Origin: Chloroflexota bacterium
Lineage (GTDB): Bacteria; Chloroflexota; Dehalococcoidia; SM23-28-2; RBG-16-64-32
Assembly (NCBI GenBank): GCA_022563285.1
Contig: JADFNQ010000025.1
Span: 1 to 11,013, forward strand
DNA: 11,013 nt
Direction of reading: 5' to 3'
Shown here: positions 4,056 to 11,013 of the stretch, piece by piece
How positions within the stretch are numbered: position 1 is the first letter of the stretch
How the letters are laid out: every line of letters starts with the position of its first letter
Notes under the pieces: model-generated
The model's input: only the letters and a program-made list of their open reading frames with translations
What the model was told of the DNA's origin: nothing
Databases searched by the model: none
Made by a program: the position numbers and the translations under genes

Positions 4056-5561
4056 ATGTGGAAGCAGGGAAAGCGAAAATCAAAGAATGGCAAGAACGGC
4101 GCGGCCAGCCCGGCGAGCTATCTAGACCTGGGCGCGGACAACCTCGCCAAGCTCCGCGCAATGCACGAAGCGCAGGAGACGCTTCCCCGCACCGAGTCCG
4201 ACCTTGAAGACCCTCCCGGGTACCGCTCCTACGCGCTTAACAACTACCGTGAGCTTCCGCAGGTGGCGCGGCTCTCCGACGAGGCGCAGTTCGCTATCGA
4301 GGTCGTAAGCCGGGTCCTGCCGTTCAAGACGAACAGCTACGTAGTAGACGAGCTCATCGACTGGGACGATGTGCCGAACGACCCGATATTCGTGCTGAAC
4401 TTCCCTCAGCGGGACATGCTCCTCCCGCACCACTTCGAGGAGATGGCAGCGCTGGTACGTCGCGGCGCGGACAAGATCGAGATCGACGCGGCGGCCAACC
4501 GAATCCGCCTGGAGCTGAACCCGCATCCGGCGGGCCAGATGGACCATAACGTTCCCACCCTCGGCGAGACCAGGCTCACCGGCATGCAGCACAAGTATCA
4601 GGAGACCGTTCTCTTCTTCCCCAGCAACGGTCAGACCTGTCACGCTTACTGTACGTTCTGCTTCCGCTGGCCGCAGTTCGTGGGGATGGATGAGCTGAAG
4701 TTCGCTATGCGGGAGACGGAGCTGCTGGTCGATTACGTGCGGGCACACCCTGAGGTGTCCGACGTGCTGTTCACCGGCGGCGACCCGATGATCATGCGCA
4801 CGCGCAACCTGGCGCGCTACATCGTGCCCCTGCTGCAGGCCTGTCTGCCGAACCTTCGCACGATCCGCATCGGCACCAAGGCCCTCGGCTACTGGCCGTA
4901 TCGCTTCCTCACCGACGAAGACGCGGATGAGCTGCTGGACCTGTTCCGGCGGGTCACGGCGGCCGGGATCCACCTGGCGTTCATGGCCCACTTCAACCAC
5001 CCACGGGAGCTAAGCACCGACGCCGTCAAACAGGCGATCGCGCGCATCCGGGAGACCGGCGCGGAGATCCGGACCCAATCGCCGCTGATGCGGAACATCA
5101 ACGACAGCCCGGAGGCCTGGAGCGAGATGTGGCGCGAGCAGGTGCGGCTGGGTTGCGTTCCCTACTACATGTTCATAGCGCGGGACACCGGCGCGCAGCA
5201 CTACTTTAGCGTGCCTCTGGCGCGCGCCTGGGAGATCTTCCGGGATGCCTACAACTCCGTTAGCGGCATAGCCCGAACCGTGCGCGGGCCCAGCATGTCC
5301 GCCGATCCCGGCAAGGTCGAGGTGTTGGGAGTGACCAGCATCGGCGGCAAGAAGGTGTTCGCCCTGCGCATGCTCCAGGGCCGCAACCCGGACTGGGCGA
5401 TGCGCCCGTTCTTCGCGGAGTACGACCCGAAGGCCGTCTGGCTGAGTGACCTGAAGCCCGCCTTCGGCGAGAAGCGGTTCTTCTTCGAGGAGGAGCTGGA
5501 GAAGCGGTACCGCGAGGACGATGACCGGCGCCGCGTCAAGCCGCTGGTTCCCGTAATATAA
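4056..5561 (+). CDS. KamA-family radical SAM aminomutase-like protein (lysine 2,3-aminomutase-like)
   Basis: A 501-aa protein of the KamA family, which uses a [4Fe-4S] cluster, S-adenosylmethionine and PLP to move an alpha-amino group to the beta carbon. The cluster motif is CHAYCTFC (Cys195, 199, 202), followed by the family's FRW. The SAM-contacting GGDP is at 241-244, AHFNHPREL at 311-319 and QSPLMRNIND at 341-350, both close to KamA counterparts. The C-terminal PLP-lysine loop of classical lysine 2,3-aminomutase (glycine-rich GGGGK) is absent; the corresponding place reads RGPSMSADPGKVEVLGV (410-426), with Lys420 as candidate. The protein is also longer than classical KamA (about 416 aa), with a basic N-terminus and an extended acidic/basic tail. 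Substrate (lysine, glutamate or other) therefore stays open. The start has a good Shine-Dalgarno. A c-di-AMP riboswitch precedes it, suggesting control by osmotic or potassium status; a beta-amino-acid osmolyte would fit but is inference. Confidence 0.87.
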   Translation: MWKQGKRKSKNGKNGAASPASYLDLGADNLAKLRAMHEAQETLPRTESDLEDPPGYRSYALNNYRELPQVARLSDEAQFAIEVVSRVLPFKTNSYVVDELIDWDDVPNDPIFVLNFPQRDMLLPHHFEEMAALVRRGADKIEIDAAANRIRLELNPHPAGQMDHNVPTLGETRLTGMQHKYQETVLFFPSNGQTCHAYCTFCFRWPQFVGMDELKFAMRETELLVDYVRAHPEVSDVLFTGGDPMIMRTRNLARYIVPLLQACLPNLRTIRIGTKALGYWPYRFLTDEDADELLDLFRRVTAAGIHLAFMAHFNHPRELSTDAVKQAIARIRETGAEIRTQSPLMRNINDSPEAWSEMWREQVRLGCVPYYMFIARDTGAQHYFSVPLARAWEIFRDAYNSVSGIARTVRGPSMSADPGKVEVLGVTSIGGKKVFALRMLQGRNPDWAMRPFFAEYDPKAVWLSDLKPAFGEKRFFFEEELEKRYREDDDRRRVKPLVPVI

Positions 5562-5570
5562 CGCGATACC

Positions 5571-5592
5571 GGCTGGGAGGCTGCACCCGGCC
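5571..5592 (+). terminator. Weak hairpin after the kamA-like gene
   Basis: GGCTGGG (5571-5577) and CCCGGCC (5586-5592) form a 7-bp stem with one G-U pair, ten bases after the stop codon. Only TTGCC follows, so it is at best a poor terminator. Confidence 0.3.
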
Positions 5593-5608
5593 TTGCCATA
5601 CCTATAAA

Positions 5609-5685
<77 letters not shown>

Positions 5686-5695
5686 ACCGGACTCC

Positions 5696-5725
5696 ATGCT
5701 AGCACAGCCGTTTTCAGGCTAGCAA
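5696..5725 (-). promoter_or_regulatory. Promoter of tRNA-Pro
   Basis: On the minus strand TTGCTA (5720-5725) and TAGCAT (5696-5701) are 18 nt apart, with TG one base before the -10 (extended -10). The -10 ends 10 nt before the mature tRNA 5' end. Confidence 0.55.
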
Positions 5726-5730
5726 GCGAA

Positions 5731-5748
5731 CTGCCCGGTCGCGGGCAG
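5731..5748 (-). terminator. Hairpin after the 9-TM membrane protein gene
   Basis: CTGCCCG/CGGGCAG is a perfect 7-bp stem with a 4-nt loop, 24 bases beyond the membrane protein's stop on the minus strand. It is followed by TTCGCTTGCT rather than a clean T-run, so it is a possible weak terminator just before the tRNA promoter. Confidence 0.35.
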
Positions 5749-5772
5749 GGGCCGGAGGCATCGGAGTCGCTT

Positions 5773-6576
5773 CTAGACGTACGCGTGAGAGATGATGACG
5801 ATCAGCAGGCCGAGGAGGGCTATGCCGCTGAACTCGCCGGCGGTGCGCAGGCTGAGGCGGTCGCCGAGGTAGTTGTGCATGAGGCCCGTCATCAGGTAGA
5901 AGGCGAGCAGCAGGAAGACCGCGGCCAGCGCTCCCTCCAGGGGCAGGAAGTGCAAGGCAAGGGCGGCCTCCGCCAGCAGTACGCCGATGGCGAGGCTGTA
6001 GAGCAGGGTCCGCGGCGTCTCCAGCGCCTCCTCGCGCAGGATCTCGATGGCCATGAGGAGGCTGACGACACCGGCGGCGAAGATCACCGCCGCCAGGCTC
6101 AGGTCGAAGTCGTAGATAGTAGCGTAGAACAGGAAGGCGATCACATAGGTGGTGACGTTCAGGATTAGGCGGGCCCCGCCGTAGGCGCGGAGGCGCCGGT
6201 CAACGGAGTTGTACTCAGCCTGGAGGACGATGGCGAAGGGGATGGCGGAGCCAAGGCCTGCCAGGAGCGACCAGTAACCCTCGGCAACCTCCTCCAGGAA
6301 CAGGCCGAGGCTGAGGGTGAACAGCACCGGCACGAACAGGAAAAGGGCGGTGTCATCCAGCCGCTTGAAGCGGGCGCGGGGGTGGGTGCGGACGACGGCG
6401 TCTGTGCCCAGGGCCACCAGGCCCGCGAGGAGGAGCAGCAGCCAGTTCTGGGTAGGCTCGATGGCGAGGAAGGCGGTGATGCCGGCGGCGAATATCACCG
6501 ACATGGCGTGAATCCGGTCGAGCCGGGAGACGACGCTGTTCAGTGCTGCTGCGGGGCTAGACGTGATTTCGCTCAC
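5773..6576 (-). CDS. Conserved polytopic membrane protein (DUF5656-like)
   Basis: A 267-aa, very hydrophobic protein with about nine predicted membrane helices (roughly residues 23-40, 44-60, 77-95, 102-119, 139-156, 159-178, 190-209, 214-233, 246-264). Short polar loops such as VVRTHPRARFKRLDD (61-75) and YNSVDRRLRAYGG (122-134) separate them. It resembles a Chloroflexota family I recall as DUF5656, but I cannot verify that; no transport or enzyme motif is evident and the function is unknown. The start is GTG at 6576. No Shine-Dalgarno is present, but a clear TTGACA...TAAGAT promoter lies just upstream, its -10 ending 8 nt from the GTG, so the mRNA is probably leaderless. It lies 112 bp downstream of mfd on the same strand, with its own promoter, so it is probably not strictly part of the mfd transcript. 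Confidence 0.82.
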   Translation of the reverse strand: MSEITSSPAAALNSVVSRLDRIHAMSVIFAAGITAFLAIEPTQNWLLLLLAGLVALGTDAVVRTHPRARFKRLDDTALFLFVPVLFTLSLGLFLEEVAEGYWSLLAGLGSAIPFAIVLQAEYNSVDRRLRAYGGARLILNVTTYVIAFLFYATIYDFDLSLAAVIFAAGVVSLLMAIEILREEALETPRTLLYSLAIGVLLAEAALALHFLPLEGALAAVFLLLAFYLMTGLMHNYLGDRLSLRTAGEFSGIALLGLLIVIISHAYV

Positions 6577-6584
6577 GGGCGGCT

Positions 6585-6614
6585 ATCTTAAGAGGTTCGC
6601 ACGTAATTTGTCAA
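6585..6614 (-). promoter_or_regulatory. Promoter of the 9-TM protein gene, leaderless
   Basis: On the minus strand TTGACA (6609-6614), an 18-nt spacer and TAAGAT (6585-6590) precede GTG by only 8 nt. The -35 is a perfect consensus. It fits transcription starting at or within two bases of the start codon. Confidence 0.65.
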
Positions 6615-6688
6615 ATCAGAGAAAGGCCTCAAGGTTTCACCAGAACTATAACCAGCGTTCGATGCATCTATTACAGGAAGGTGACGTG

Positions 6689-9600
6689 TTACGGCTGGCT
6701 TTCCGCCATAACCGGCTCCGCTTCCGCCAGCGCCTCCAGGGCCTGCTGCAGACGGCTCCGCCAGCCTTCTCCCAGATCTACCCGGATCAGCGTCCGCCCC
6801 GGGTTCACCCCCTTGGGCGCCCGTGACTCCAGCGCCTCCTTTGGCACCAGGGAGCCCTCCTTGAGCCGCAGCACCGCCCGGCCTTCCTCCGTTAGTATCG
6901 CCTGCACGCCGGCCCGCGCCGCCAGGGCGCGCAGAAGGATGACGAACAGCAGGTTGCGCACCGGCGGCGGCGGTTCCCCGAAGCGGTCCACCAGCTCCCG
7001 GCCTATGGACTCCACCTCCTCGGGGTCAGTGGTGTCGCTCATCCGCTGGTAGAGGGCCAGGCGCTGGTTCAGGTCAGTGATGTAGGACTGAGGCAGGTGG
7101 GCGGAGAGCGGGAGCTCAATCGTGATGTCCGGGCCCTCTTGGGCTGGAGGCGGCGTCTCCCCCCGCATCATCGCCCGCAGCCGCTCAGTGGACTGCGCCA
7201 GCAGGCGGCAGTAGAGGTCGAACCCGACGGCCGCCATGTTGCCGCTCTGCTCCGGGCCCAGCAGGTTGCCGGCGCCGCGGATCTCCAGGTCGCGCAGCGC
7301 TATCTGGAAGCCCGCGCCCAGCTCCGTCGCCTCGAAGATCGTCTGCAGCCGTTTCTGGGCCTGCTCCGTGAGGCGGCGCCTTCGATCGTACAGCAGGTAG
7401 GCGTAGGCGCGGTGCGCACCCCGGCCTACACGGCCGCGCAGCTGGTAGAGCTGTCCCAGCCCCAGCTTGTCCGCCTGGTTGACGATGATCGTGTTGACGT
7501 TGGGGATGTCCAGCCCGGACTCGATGATGGTGGTGCAGACCAGCACGTCCAGCCGGCCCTGCACGAACTCCAGCATCGTCCGCTCCAGATCGTGCTCGTG
7601 CATCTGCCCGTGGGCGATGCTAACGTTGGCCTCCGGCACGATCTCCTGCACCTTGCGGGCGATCATCTCGATGTTGTGCACCCGGTTGTGCACGAAGTAG
7701 ACCTGCCCACCGCGCTCCAGCTCCCGCAGGATCGTCTCCCGCACCAACCGGTCGTCGAACTCCGAGACGTAGGTCTTGATGGGCAGCCGCTCCTCCGGCG
7801 GCGTCTCCATCGTGGACATGTCGCGGATGCCGCCGAGCGCCATGTAGAGGGTGCGCGGTATCGGTGTGGCGGAGAGGGTGAGGACGTCGACGTCCCGGCG
7901 CATCTGCTTCAGGTGCTCCTTGTGGGCCACGCCGAACCGCTGCTCTTCGTCGATGATCACCAGCCCCAGGTTCTTGAACCGGACGTCTTTCTGGACTAGG
8001 CGGTGGGTGCCGATGACGATGTCTACCGTCCCCTTGGCCAGCCCTTCAATCACCTCCCGCTGCTCCGCCTCCGAGCGGAATCGGGACAGCATCTCCACCC
8101 TGGCGGGGAAGGCGCCCAGACGCTCCCGAAACGTCTGGTAGTGCTGCTGGGCGAGGACGGTGGTGGGCACCAGCAGCGCCGCCTGCCGTCCGTCCATCAC
8201 CGTCTTGAAGGCGGCCCGGATCGCCACCTCCGTCTTCCCGTAGCCGACATCGCCGCAGACCAGCCTGTCCATGGGCCGCGGCCGCTCCATGTCCCGCTTC
8301 ACCTCAGCGATGGCTGCCAACTGGTCCTCCGTCTCCACGTAGGGGAAGGATGCCTCCAGCTCCGCCTGCCAGGGCGTATCGCCGCTGAAGGCGTGGCCGG
8401 GCAGCACCTCCCGCGCTGAGTACAGCGCCAGCAGCTCCCGGGCCAGTGCCTGCACCGCCTGCCGTACCCGCCGCTTCGCCCGCTGCCAGTCGCCGCTGCC
8501 CAGCCGCGTGAGCCGAGGTTCATGGTCGGAGGGGCCTACGTAGCGGCTCACGCGGTCGACCTGGTCGGTGGGGACGAACAGCTTGTCGCCCTCCGCGTAG
8601 TGCAGCTCCAGGTATTCGCGCTCGTGCTCGTCCACCGCCATCCGCACCAGACCGGTGAATCGGGCGATCCCGTGGTCGATATGCACCACGTAGTCGCCCG
8701 GCGAGAGCTCGGCCAGGAACGCCTCGCGGCTGATCCCCCGGCGCGGCGCGCGGCGACGCTGCTTGGCGAAGCCGAACACCTCCGTGTCCGTGACCAGCGT
8801 CAGGTCCAGGCCGTCCTCGCTCAGCCGCCAGCCCGCCGCCAGCGACCCCTGTACCAGGGCCAGTCCGGCGATCGGCGACGGCTCATCCGTCACCCTCGCC
8901 GTCACGCCCTCCTCCTGGAACAGCTCCGCCAGCCGCTGCGCCTGCTGAGAGACGATGGTGATGGCGCTGCCCTGTCGCAGCGCGGAGACGCTGTCACTGA
9001 CCAGGCGGCGGAGCTGGCCGCCGTAGGCCTCCGCCGGCGTGAAGGGTAGGCGGACGCTGCCGTCTTCCTCACCGCTGGCCCAGCGGGACAGCCGCAGGAG
9101 GTTCCGGCGCCCGTCCAGCGCGACGCGCAGCTCCCGCCAGGGCTGCTGCGGCAGCGGCAGGCCGCGCGGTATCTCGCCCCGTTCCTCCAGCTCGCGACGA
9201 ACGGCCTCCGCCTCCCGCTCCACCTCATCCAGCGCCTCCGCCAGTTCGCTCTCCTCGTCGATGAGCACGGTGGCTTGCGGCGGCAGGTGGTCCAAGAGCG
9301 TCGCCCCGGCCAGGAACGGGACGTAAAAGTGGTCCGCGGCGAAGCCCGCTCCCTCCCGCAGCAAGGTGAACTCCTCCTCGAACCGCTCGCGGGCTTCCTT
9401 CGTGCAGCGCGAGGGGTCGAGCCGGGCGAGCATGTCTCCATCGGGTGGGAAAACGGCCTCCCGGGCCGGGCCAATCTCAACGCTCTCCTCCGGCTCCACC
9501 GATCGCTGGCTCGCGGGGTCGAACCGACGCAGGCTCTCGATCTCCCGTCCCACCAGCTCGATGCGGACCGGCGCCTCCGCCTGGGGCGGGAAGACGTCGA

Positions 9601-10147
9601 TGATGCCGCCTCGCCGGCTGGCCTGTCCCGGCCGCTCTACCAGCGGCTCGATGCCGTACCCCAGCGCCGATAGCCGCGCCAGGAACTCCTCCGGGTTCAG
9701 GCGGTCGCCAACCCGTATGTCATGCCTGGATGCGGCGAGCTCCCGCGGTGAGAGCGTCCGCTGGGCCAGCGCCATCGCCGAGGCGACGACGACGCAGCGT
9801 TCGCCGCGCGCCAGGAGCGAGACCACCAGCAGGCGCTCTCGTACGGCCTCCGGGTCGGGGGCGAGGCGCTCGTAGGGGAGAGCGTCTCGCTCCGGGAAGG
9901 GCATCAGGGGGACGGCGGCGCCCAGCCAGGCGGAGAGCTCCTCGACCAGGGCCTCCGCGCGGTCCTCCCGCGGGACGATGGCCAGGAAAGGCCCGTCCGC
10001 GGCGCGAGCCAGGGCGGCCACCACCACCGCCTTCGCGGAGTCAGGCACGCCGACGGTGAGGCCGCGGGCAAGATCCTCCCGCGCCTCCCTCAGCCGGGCC
10101 AGGGAAGGGGCGCCCTCTATCCGCGATAGCAGTCCTGATAGGTCCAT
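6689..10147 (-). CDS. mfd: Transcription-repair coupling factor Mfd
   Basis: A complete 1152-aa Mfd: an ATP-driven DNA translocase that removes RNA polymerase stalled at lesions and recruits UvrA. The domain order is as expected. The UvrB-like N-terminal module (about 1-340) includes PFPERDALPYERLAPDPE (83-100) and RRGGIIDVFPPQ (178-189). The RNA-polymerase-interacting domain (about 482-540) includes GDYVVHIDHGIARFTGL (484-500). The helicase lobes carry Walker A GDVGYGKTE (632-640), DEEQRFG (733-739), LSATPIPRTLYMALGG (758-773), TTIIESGLDIPNVNTII (872-888) and QLRGRVGR (902-909). The C-terminal D7 domain spans about 1005-1145. I chose ATG at 10147 rather than the further upstream 10249, because residues from MDLSGLLSRIEGA match the normal Mfd start and a TACAAT box lies inside the longer version. 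It follows pth on the same strand, an order also known from Firmicutes and Actinobacteria. Confidence 0.98.
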   Translation of the reverse strand: MDLSGLLSRIEGAPSLARLREAREDLARGLTVGVPDSAKAVVVAALARAADGPFLAIVPREDRAEALVEELSAWLGAAVPLMPFPERDALPYERLAPDPEAVRERLLVVSLLARGERCVVVASAMALAQRTLSPRELAASRHDIRVGDRLNPEEFLARLSALGYGIEPLVERPGQASRRGGIIDVFPPQAEAPVRIELVGREIESLRRFDPASQRSVEPEESVEIGPAREAVFPPDGDMLARLDPSRCTKEARERFEEEFTLLREGAGFAADHFYVPFLAGATLLDHLPPQATVLIDEESELAEALDEVEREAEAVRRELEERGEIPRGLPLPQQPWRELRVALDGRRNLLRLSRWASGEEDGSVRLPFTPAEAYGGQLRRLVSDSVSALRQGSAITIVSQQAQRLAELFQEEGVTARVTDEPSPIAGLALVQGSLAAGWRLSEDGLDLTLVTDTEVFGFAKQRRRAPRRGISREAFLAELSPGDYVVHIDHGIARFTGLVRMAVDEHEREYLELHYAEGDKLFVPTDQVDRVSRYVGPSDHEPRLTRLGSGDWQRAKRRVRQAVQALARELLALYSAREVLPGHAFSGDTPWQAELEASFPYVETEDQLAAIAEVKRDMERPRPMDRLVCGDVGYGKTEVAIRAAFKTVMDGRQAALLVPTTVLAQQHYQTFRERLGAFPARVEMLSRFRSEAEQREVIEGLAKGTVDIVIGTHRLVQKDVRFKNLGLVIIDEEQRFGVAHKEHLKQMRRDVDVLTLSATPIPRTLYMALGGIRDMSTMETPPEERLPIKTYVSEFDDRLVRETILRELERGGQVYFVHNRVHNIEMIARKVQEIVPEANVSIAHGQMHEHDLERTMLEFVQGRLDVLVCTTIIESGLDIPNVNTIIVNQADKLGLGQLYQLRGRVGRGAHRAYAYLLYDRRRRLTEQAQKRLQTIFEATELGAGFQIALRDLEIRGAGNLLGPEQSGNMAAVGFDLYCRLLAQSTERLRAMMRGETPPPAQEGPDITIELPLSAHLPQSYITDLNQRLALYQRMSDTTDPEEVESIGRELVDRFGEPPPPVRNLLFVILLRALAARAGVQAILTEEGRAVLRLKEGSLVPKEALESRAPKGVNPGRTLIRVDLGEGWRSRLQQALEALAEAEPVMAESQP

Positions 10148-10160
10148 TGCAACACTTCTA

Positions 10161-10185
10161 GGGCCTCGACCTTCCGTCGGGGCCC
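10161..10185. repeat. Inverted repeat in the mfd leader
   Basis: GGGCCTCGAC (10161-10170), loop CTTCC, GTCGGGGCCC (10176-10185) form a 10-bp stem. On the plus strand it is fully paired with one G-U; in the mfd mRNA the same place is an A-C mismatch. It lies between the putative -10 box and the mfd start. Confidence 0.5.
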
Positions 10186-10195
10186 TCGCGGTGTA

Positions 10196-10201
10196 ATTGT
10201 A
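10196..10201 (-). promoter_or_regulatory. -10 box (TACAAT) for mfd
   Basis: TACAAT on the minus strand lies 48 nt before the mfd ATG, without a clear -35. The leader would be about 40 nt and contains the hairpin at 10161-10185. Confidence 0.4.
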
Positions 10202-10281
10202 GCAGCTTGAGGTGCTAGCGGTTGTTGCCAGGGTCGTTCGCCCGCGCAAGAACCATTCGCTGCCCAGACGGGCCCGTCCGG

Positions 10282-10362
10282 GCGCGCAGGGTGACAGTTG
10301 GGACCACCGTCATACTGAGCCCTTCGCGCTCTGTCATTCTGGGCGCAGCGAAGAAGCTGCGC
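10282..10362. repeat. REP-like intergenic repeat with inverted arms
   Basis: This pth-mfd intergenic segment holds GTCATACTGAGC (10309-10320) and GTCATTCTGGGCGCAGCGAAG (10333-10353), two versions of one motif. GCGCGCAGGGTGACAG (10282-10297) is an inverted copy, 13 of 16 matching, of 10331-10346. Nested stems are also present: CTTCGC/GCGAAG (10322-10327 with 10348-10353) and GCGCAGC/GCTGCGC (10343-10349 with 10356-10362). It resembles the GTCATTCTGAGC...GCGAAGAATC repeats I recall scattered in Chloroflexota and some other genomes. Copy number in this genome cannot be judged from one window. Confidence 0.55.
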
Positions 10363-10386
10363 GGAGCTACCAGCCTTGACTGGTCG

Positions 10387-10977
10387 CTAGCGATTGTAGC
10401 GATTCATCGCCGACTCCAGCCCCTCGCCTAGGACGGCCTCCACCGCTTCCGTCCCCTGGATCACGGCCGCCTGCATAGCCTCCGCCTCCTCCGGCGTGGG
10501 ATCGCTGAGCACGTAGTCCGCCACCATGTCCGGCTCCCAGCTCGGCTGGCCGTCCACCAGAGGCCGCCCGATGCCGATGCGCAGGCGGGGGAAGTCGCCG
10601 CTTCCCACGGCAGCGATGATGGAGCGAAGGCCTTTCTGGCCGCCGTGGCCGCCGCCGGGCCTGAGGCGCAGCTTCCCAGCGGGCAGGTCAAGGTCGTCGC
10701 ACACCACCAGCATATTCCCGCGCTCTATCTTGAAGTTGCGCAGGAGGGCGGCCGCCGCACTGCCGCTCCGGTTGACGAATGTCCGCGGCTTGGCGAGGAG
10801 AACGGGGGTGCCGCCGATCGACCCTTCGCCGAACGCCGCCAGGCGTCTGGCCTTGAGAGGGACGCCGTGCAGACGGGCAAGGCGGTTGATGCACCAGTAG
10901 CCGACGTTGTGGCGGTTATGGGAATAGACGGGGCCTGGATTGCCCAGGCCCACTATCAGCCACTTGTCTGCCGCCAT
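10387..10977 (-). CDS. pth: Peptidyl-tRNA hydrolase (Pth, bacterial type)
   Basis: A 196-aa cytoplasmic enzyme that frees tRNA from peptidyl-tRNA dropped by the ribosome. The signature GLGNPGPVY (10-18) and NRHNVG (21-26) hold Asn13 and catalytic His23. FVNRSG (67-72) supplies the conserved Asn69, DDLDLPAGKLRLRPGGG (94-110) the catalytic-site Asp94, and HGGQKGLRSI (111-120) the tRNA-acceptor loop. At the usual acceptor-loop Asn (E. coli Asn114, in GGHNG) this protein has Lys115, a natural-looking but notable variant. Length is normal (about 190). The start ATG at 10977 has no Shine-Dalgarno; a TAAAAT box ends six bases upstream, suggesting a leaderless mRNA. mfd follows 239 bp downstream. Confidence 0.97.
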   Translation of the reverse strand: MAADKWLIVGLGNPGPVYSHNRHNVGYWCINRLARLHGVPLKARRLAAFGEGSIGGTPVLLAKPRTFVNRSGSAAAALLRNFKIERGNMLVVCDDLDLPAGKLRLRPGGGHGGQKGLRSIIAAVGSGDFPRLRIGIGRPLVDGQPSWEPDMVADYVLSDPTPEEAEAMQAAVIQGTEAVEAVLGEGLESAMNRYNR

Positions 10978-10983
10978 GCGGCC

Positions 10984-10989
10984 ATTTTA
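10984..10989 (-). promoter_or_regulatory. -10 box (TAAAAT) for pth, leaderless
   Basis: TAAAAT (5 of 6 to consensus) ends 6 nt before the pth ATG. A -35 would lie at the window edge; nothing like TTGACA is seen there. Confidence 0.45.
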
Positions 10990-11013
10990 GCCTATCGCTT
11001 TCGCTTGCGGCGG

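Noticed and set aside
7097..7999. 300-codon open frame antisense to mfd
   Set aside because: It mirrors the Mfd helicase codons, its composition is Leu/Val/His/Gln-rich with no domain, and Mfd is certain on the other strand. Long antisense frames are normal in GC-rich genes.
10148..10249. Longer mfd start at 10249
   Set aside because: The extra 34 residues are low-complexity, contain the TACAAT box and the leader hairpin, and Mfd proteins begin at about MDLSGLLS.

Overview
This is a GC-rich bacterial chromosomal segment, about 65% G+C by eye, with strong G/C preference at third codon positions. Gene content and style suggest a Chloroflexota bacterium, perhaps Dehalococcoidia or a relative. 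The clues are a 9-TM membrane protein of a type I associate with that phylum, an F420-type luciferase-like oxidoreductase, several -10 boxes lying 6-9 nt before start codons with no Shine-Dalgarno, and a 'GTCATTCTGAGCGCAGCGAAG'-like intergenic repeat. The phylum call is an inference from memory; no search was possible. I see no phage, transposase, CRISPR or toxin-antitoxin module.

Layout, left to right. A truncated coding frame enters at the left edge (+) and converges on a formate/nitrite-type channel gene that carries an N-terminal zinc ribbon (-, 117-1046). A luciferase-like F420-type oxidoreductase (+, 1193-2035) converges on mobA (-, 2032-2664); the palindrome CTAG serves as both stop codons. 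Divergent from mobA are a small conserved hypothetical gene (+, 2786-3073) and a GGQ release-factor-like gene (+, 3124-3669). Next comes a 386-bp non-coding stretch. It holds an AT-rich terminator-like hairpin, a TTGACA promoter, a convincing ydaO-type (cyclic di-AMP) riboswitch, a strong GC hairpin and a Shine-Dalgarno that can be sequestered. It controls a KamA-family radical SAM/PLP aminomutase-like gene (+, 4056-5561). The right half is on the minus strand: tRNA-Pro(GGG), a 9-TM membrane protein, mfd and pth. The pth-mfd order is also found in Firmicutes and Actinobacteria.

Most of the content is housekeeping: Mfd (transcription-coupled repair), Pth (peptidyl-tRNA recycling), tRNA-Pro and MobA (molybdenum cofactor). 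The most interesting part is the leader at 3830-4055. It implies that the second messenger c-di-AMP, usually tied to potassium and osmotic balance, controls an aminomutase-like enzyme. Such enzymes can make beta-amino acids, some of which are compatible solutes. Secondary points of interest are the release-factor-like gene, whose first 17 codons look borrowed from another family, and the zinc-ribbon/FNT fusion.
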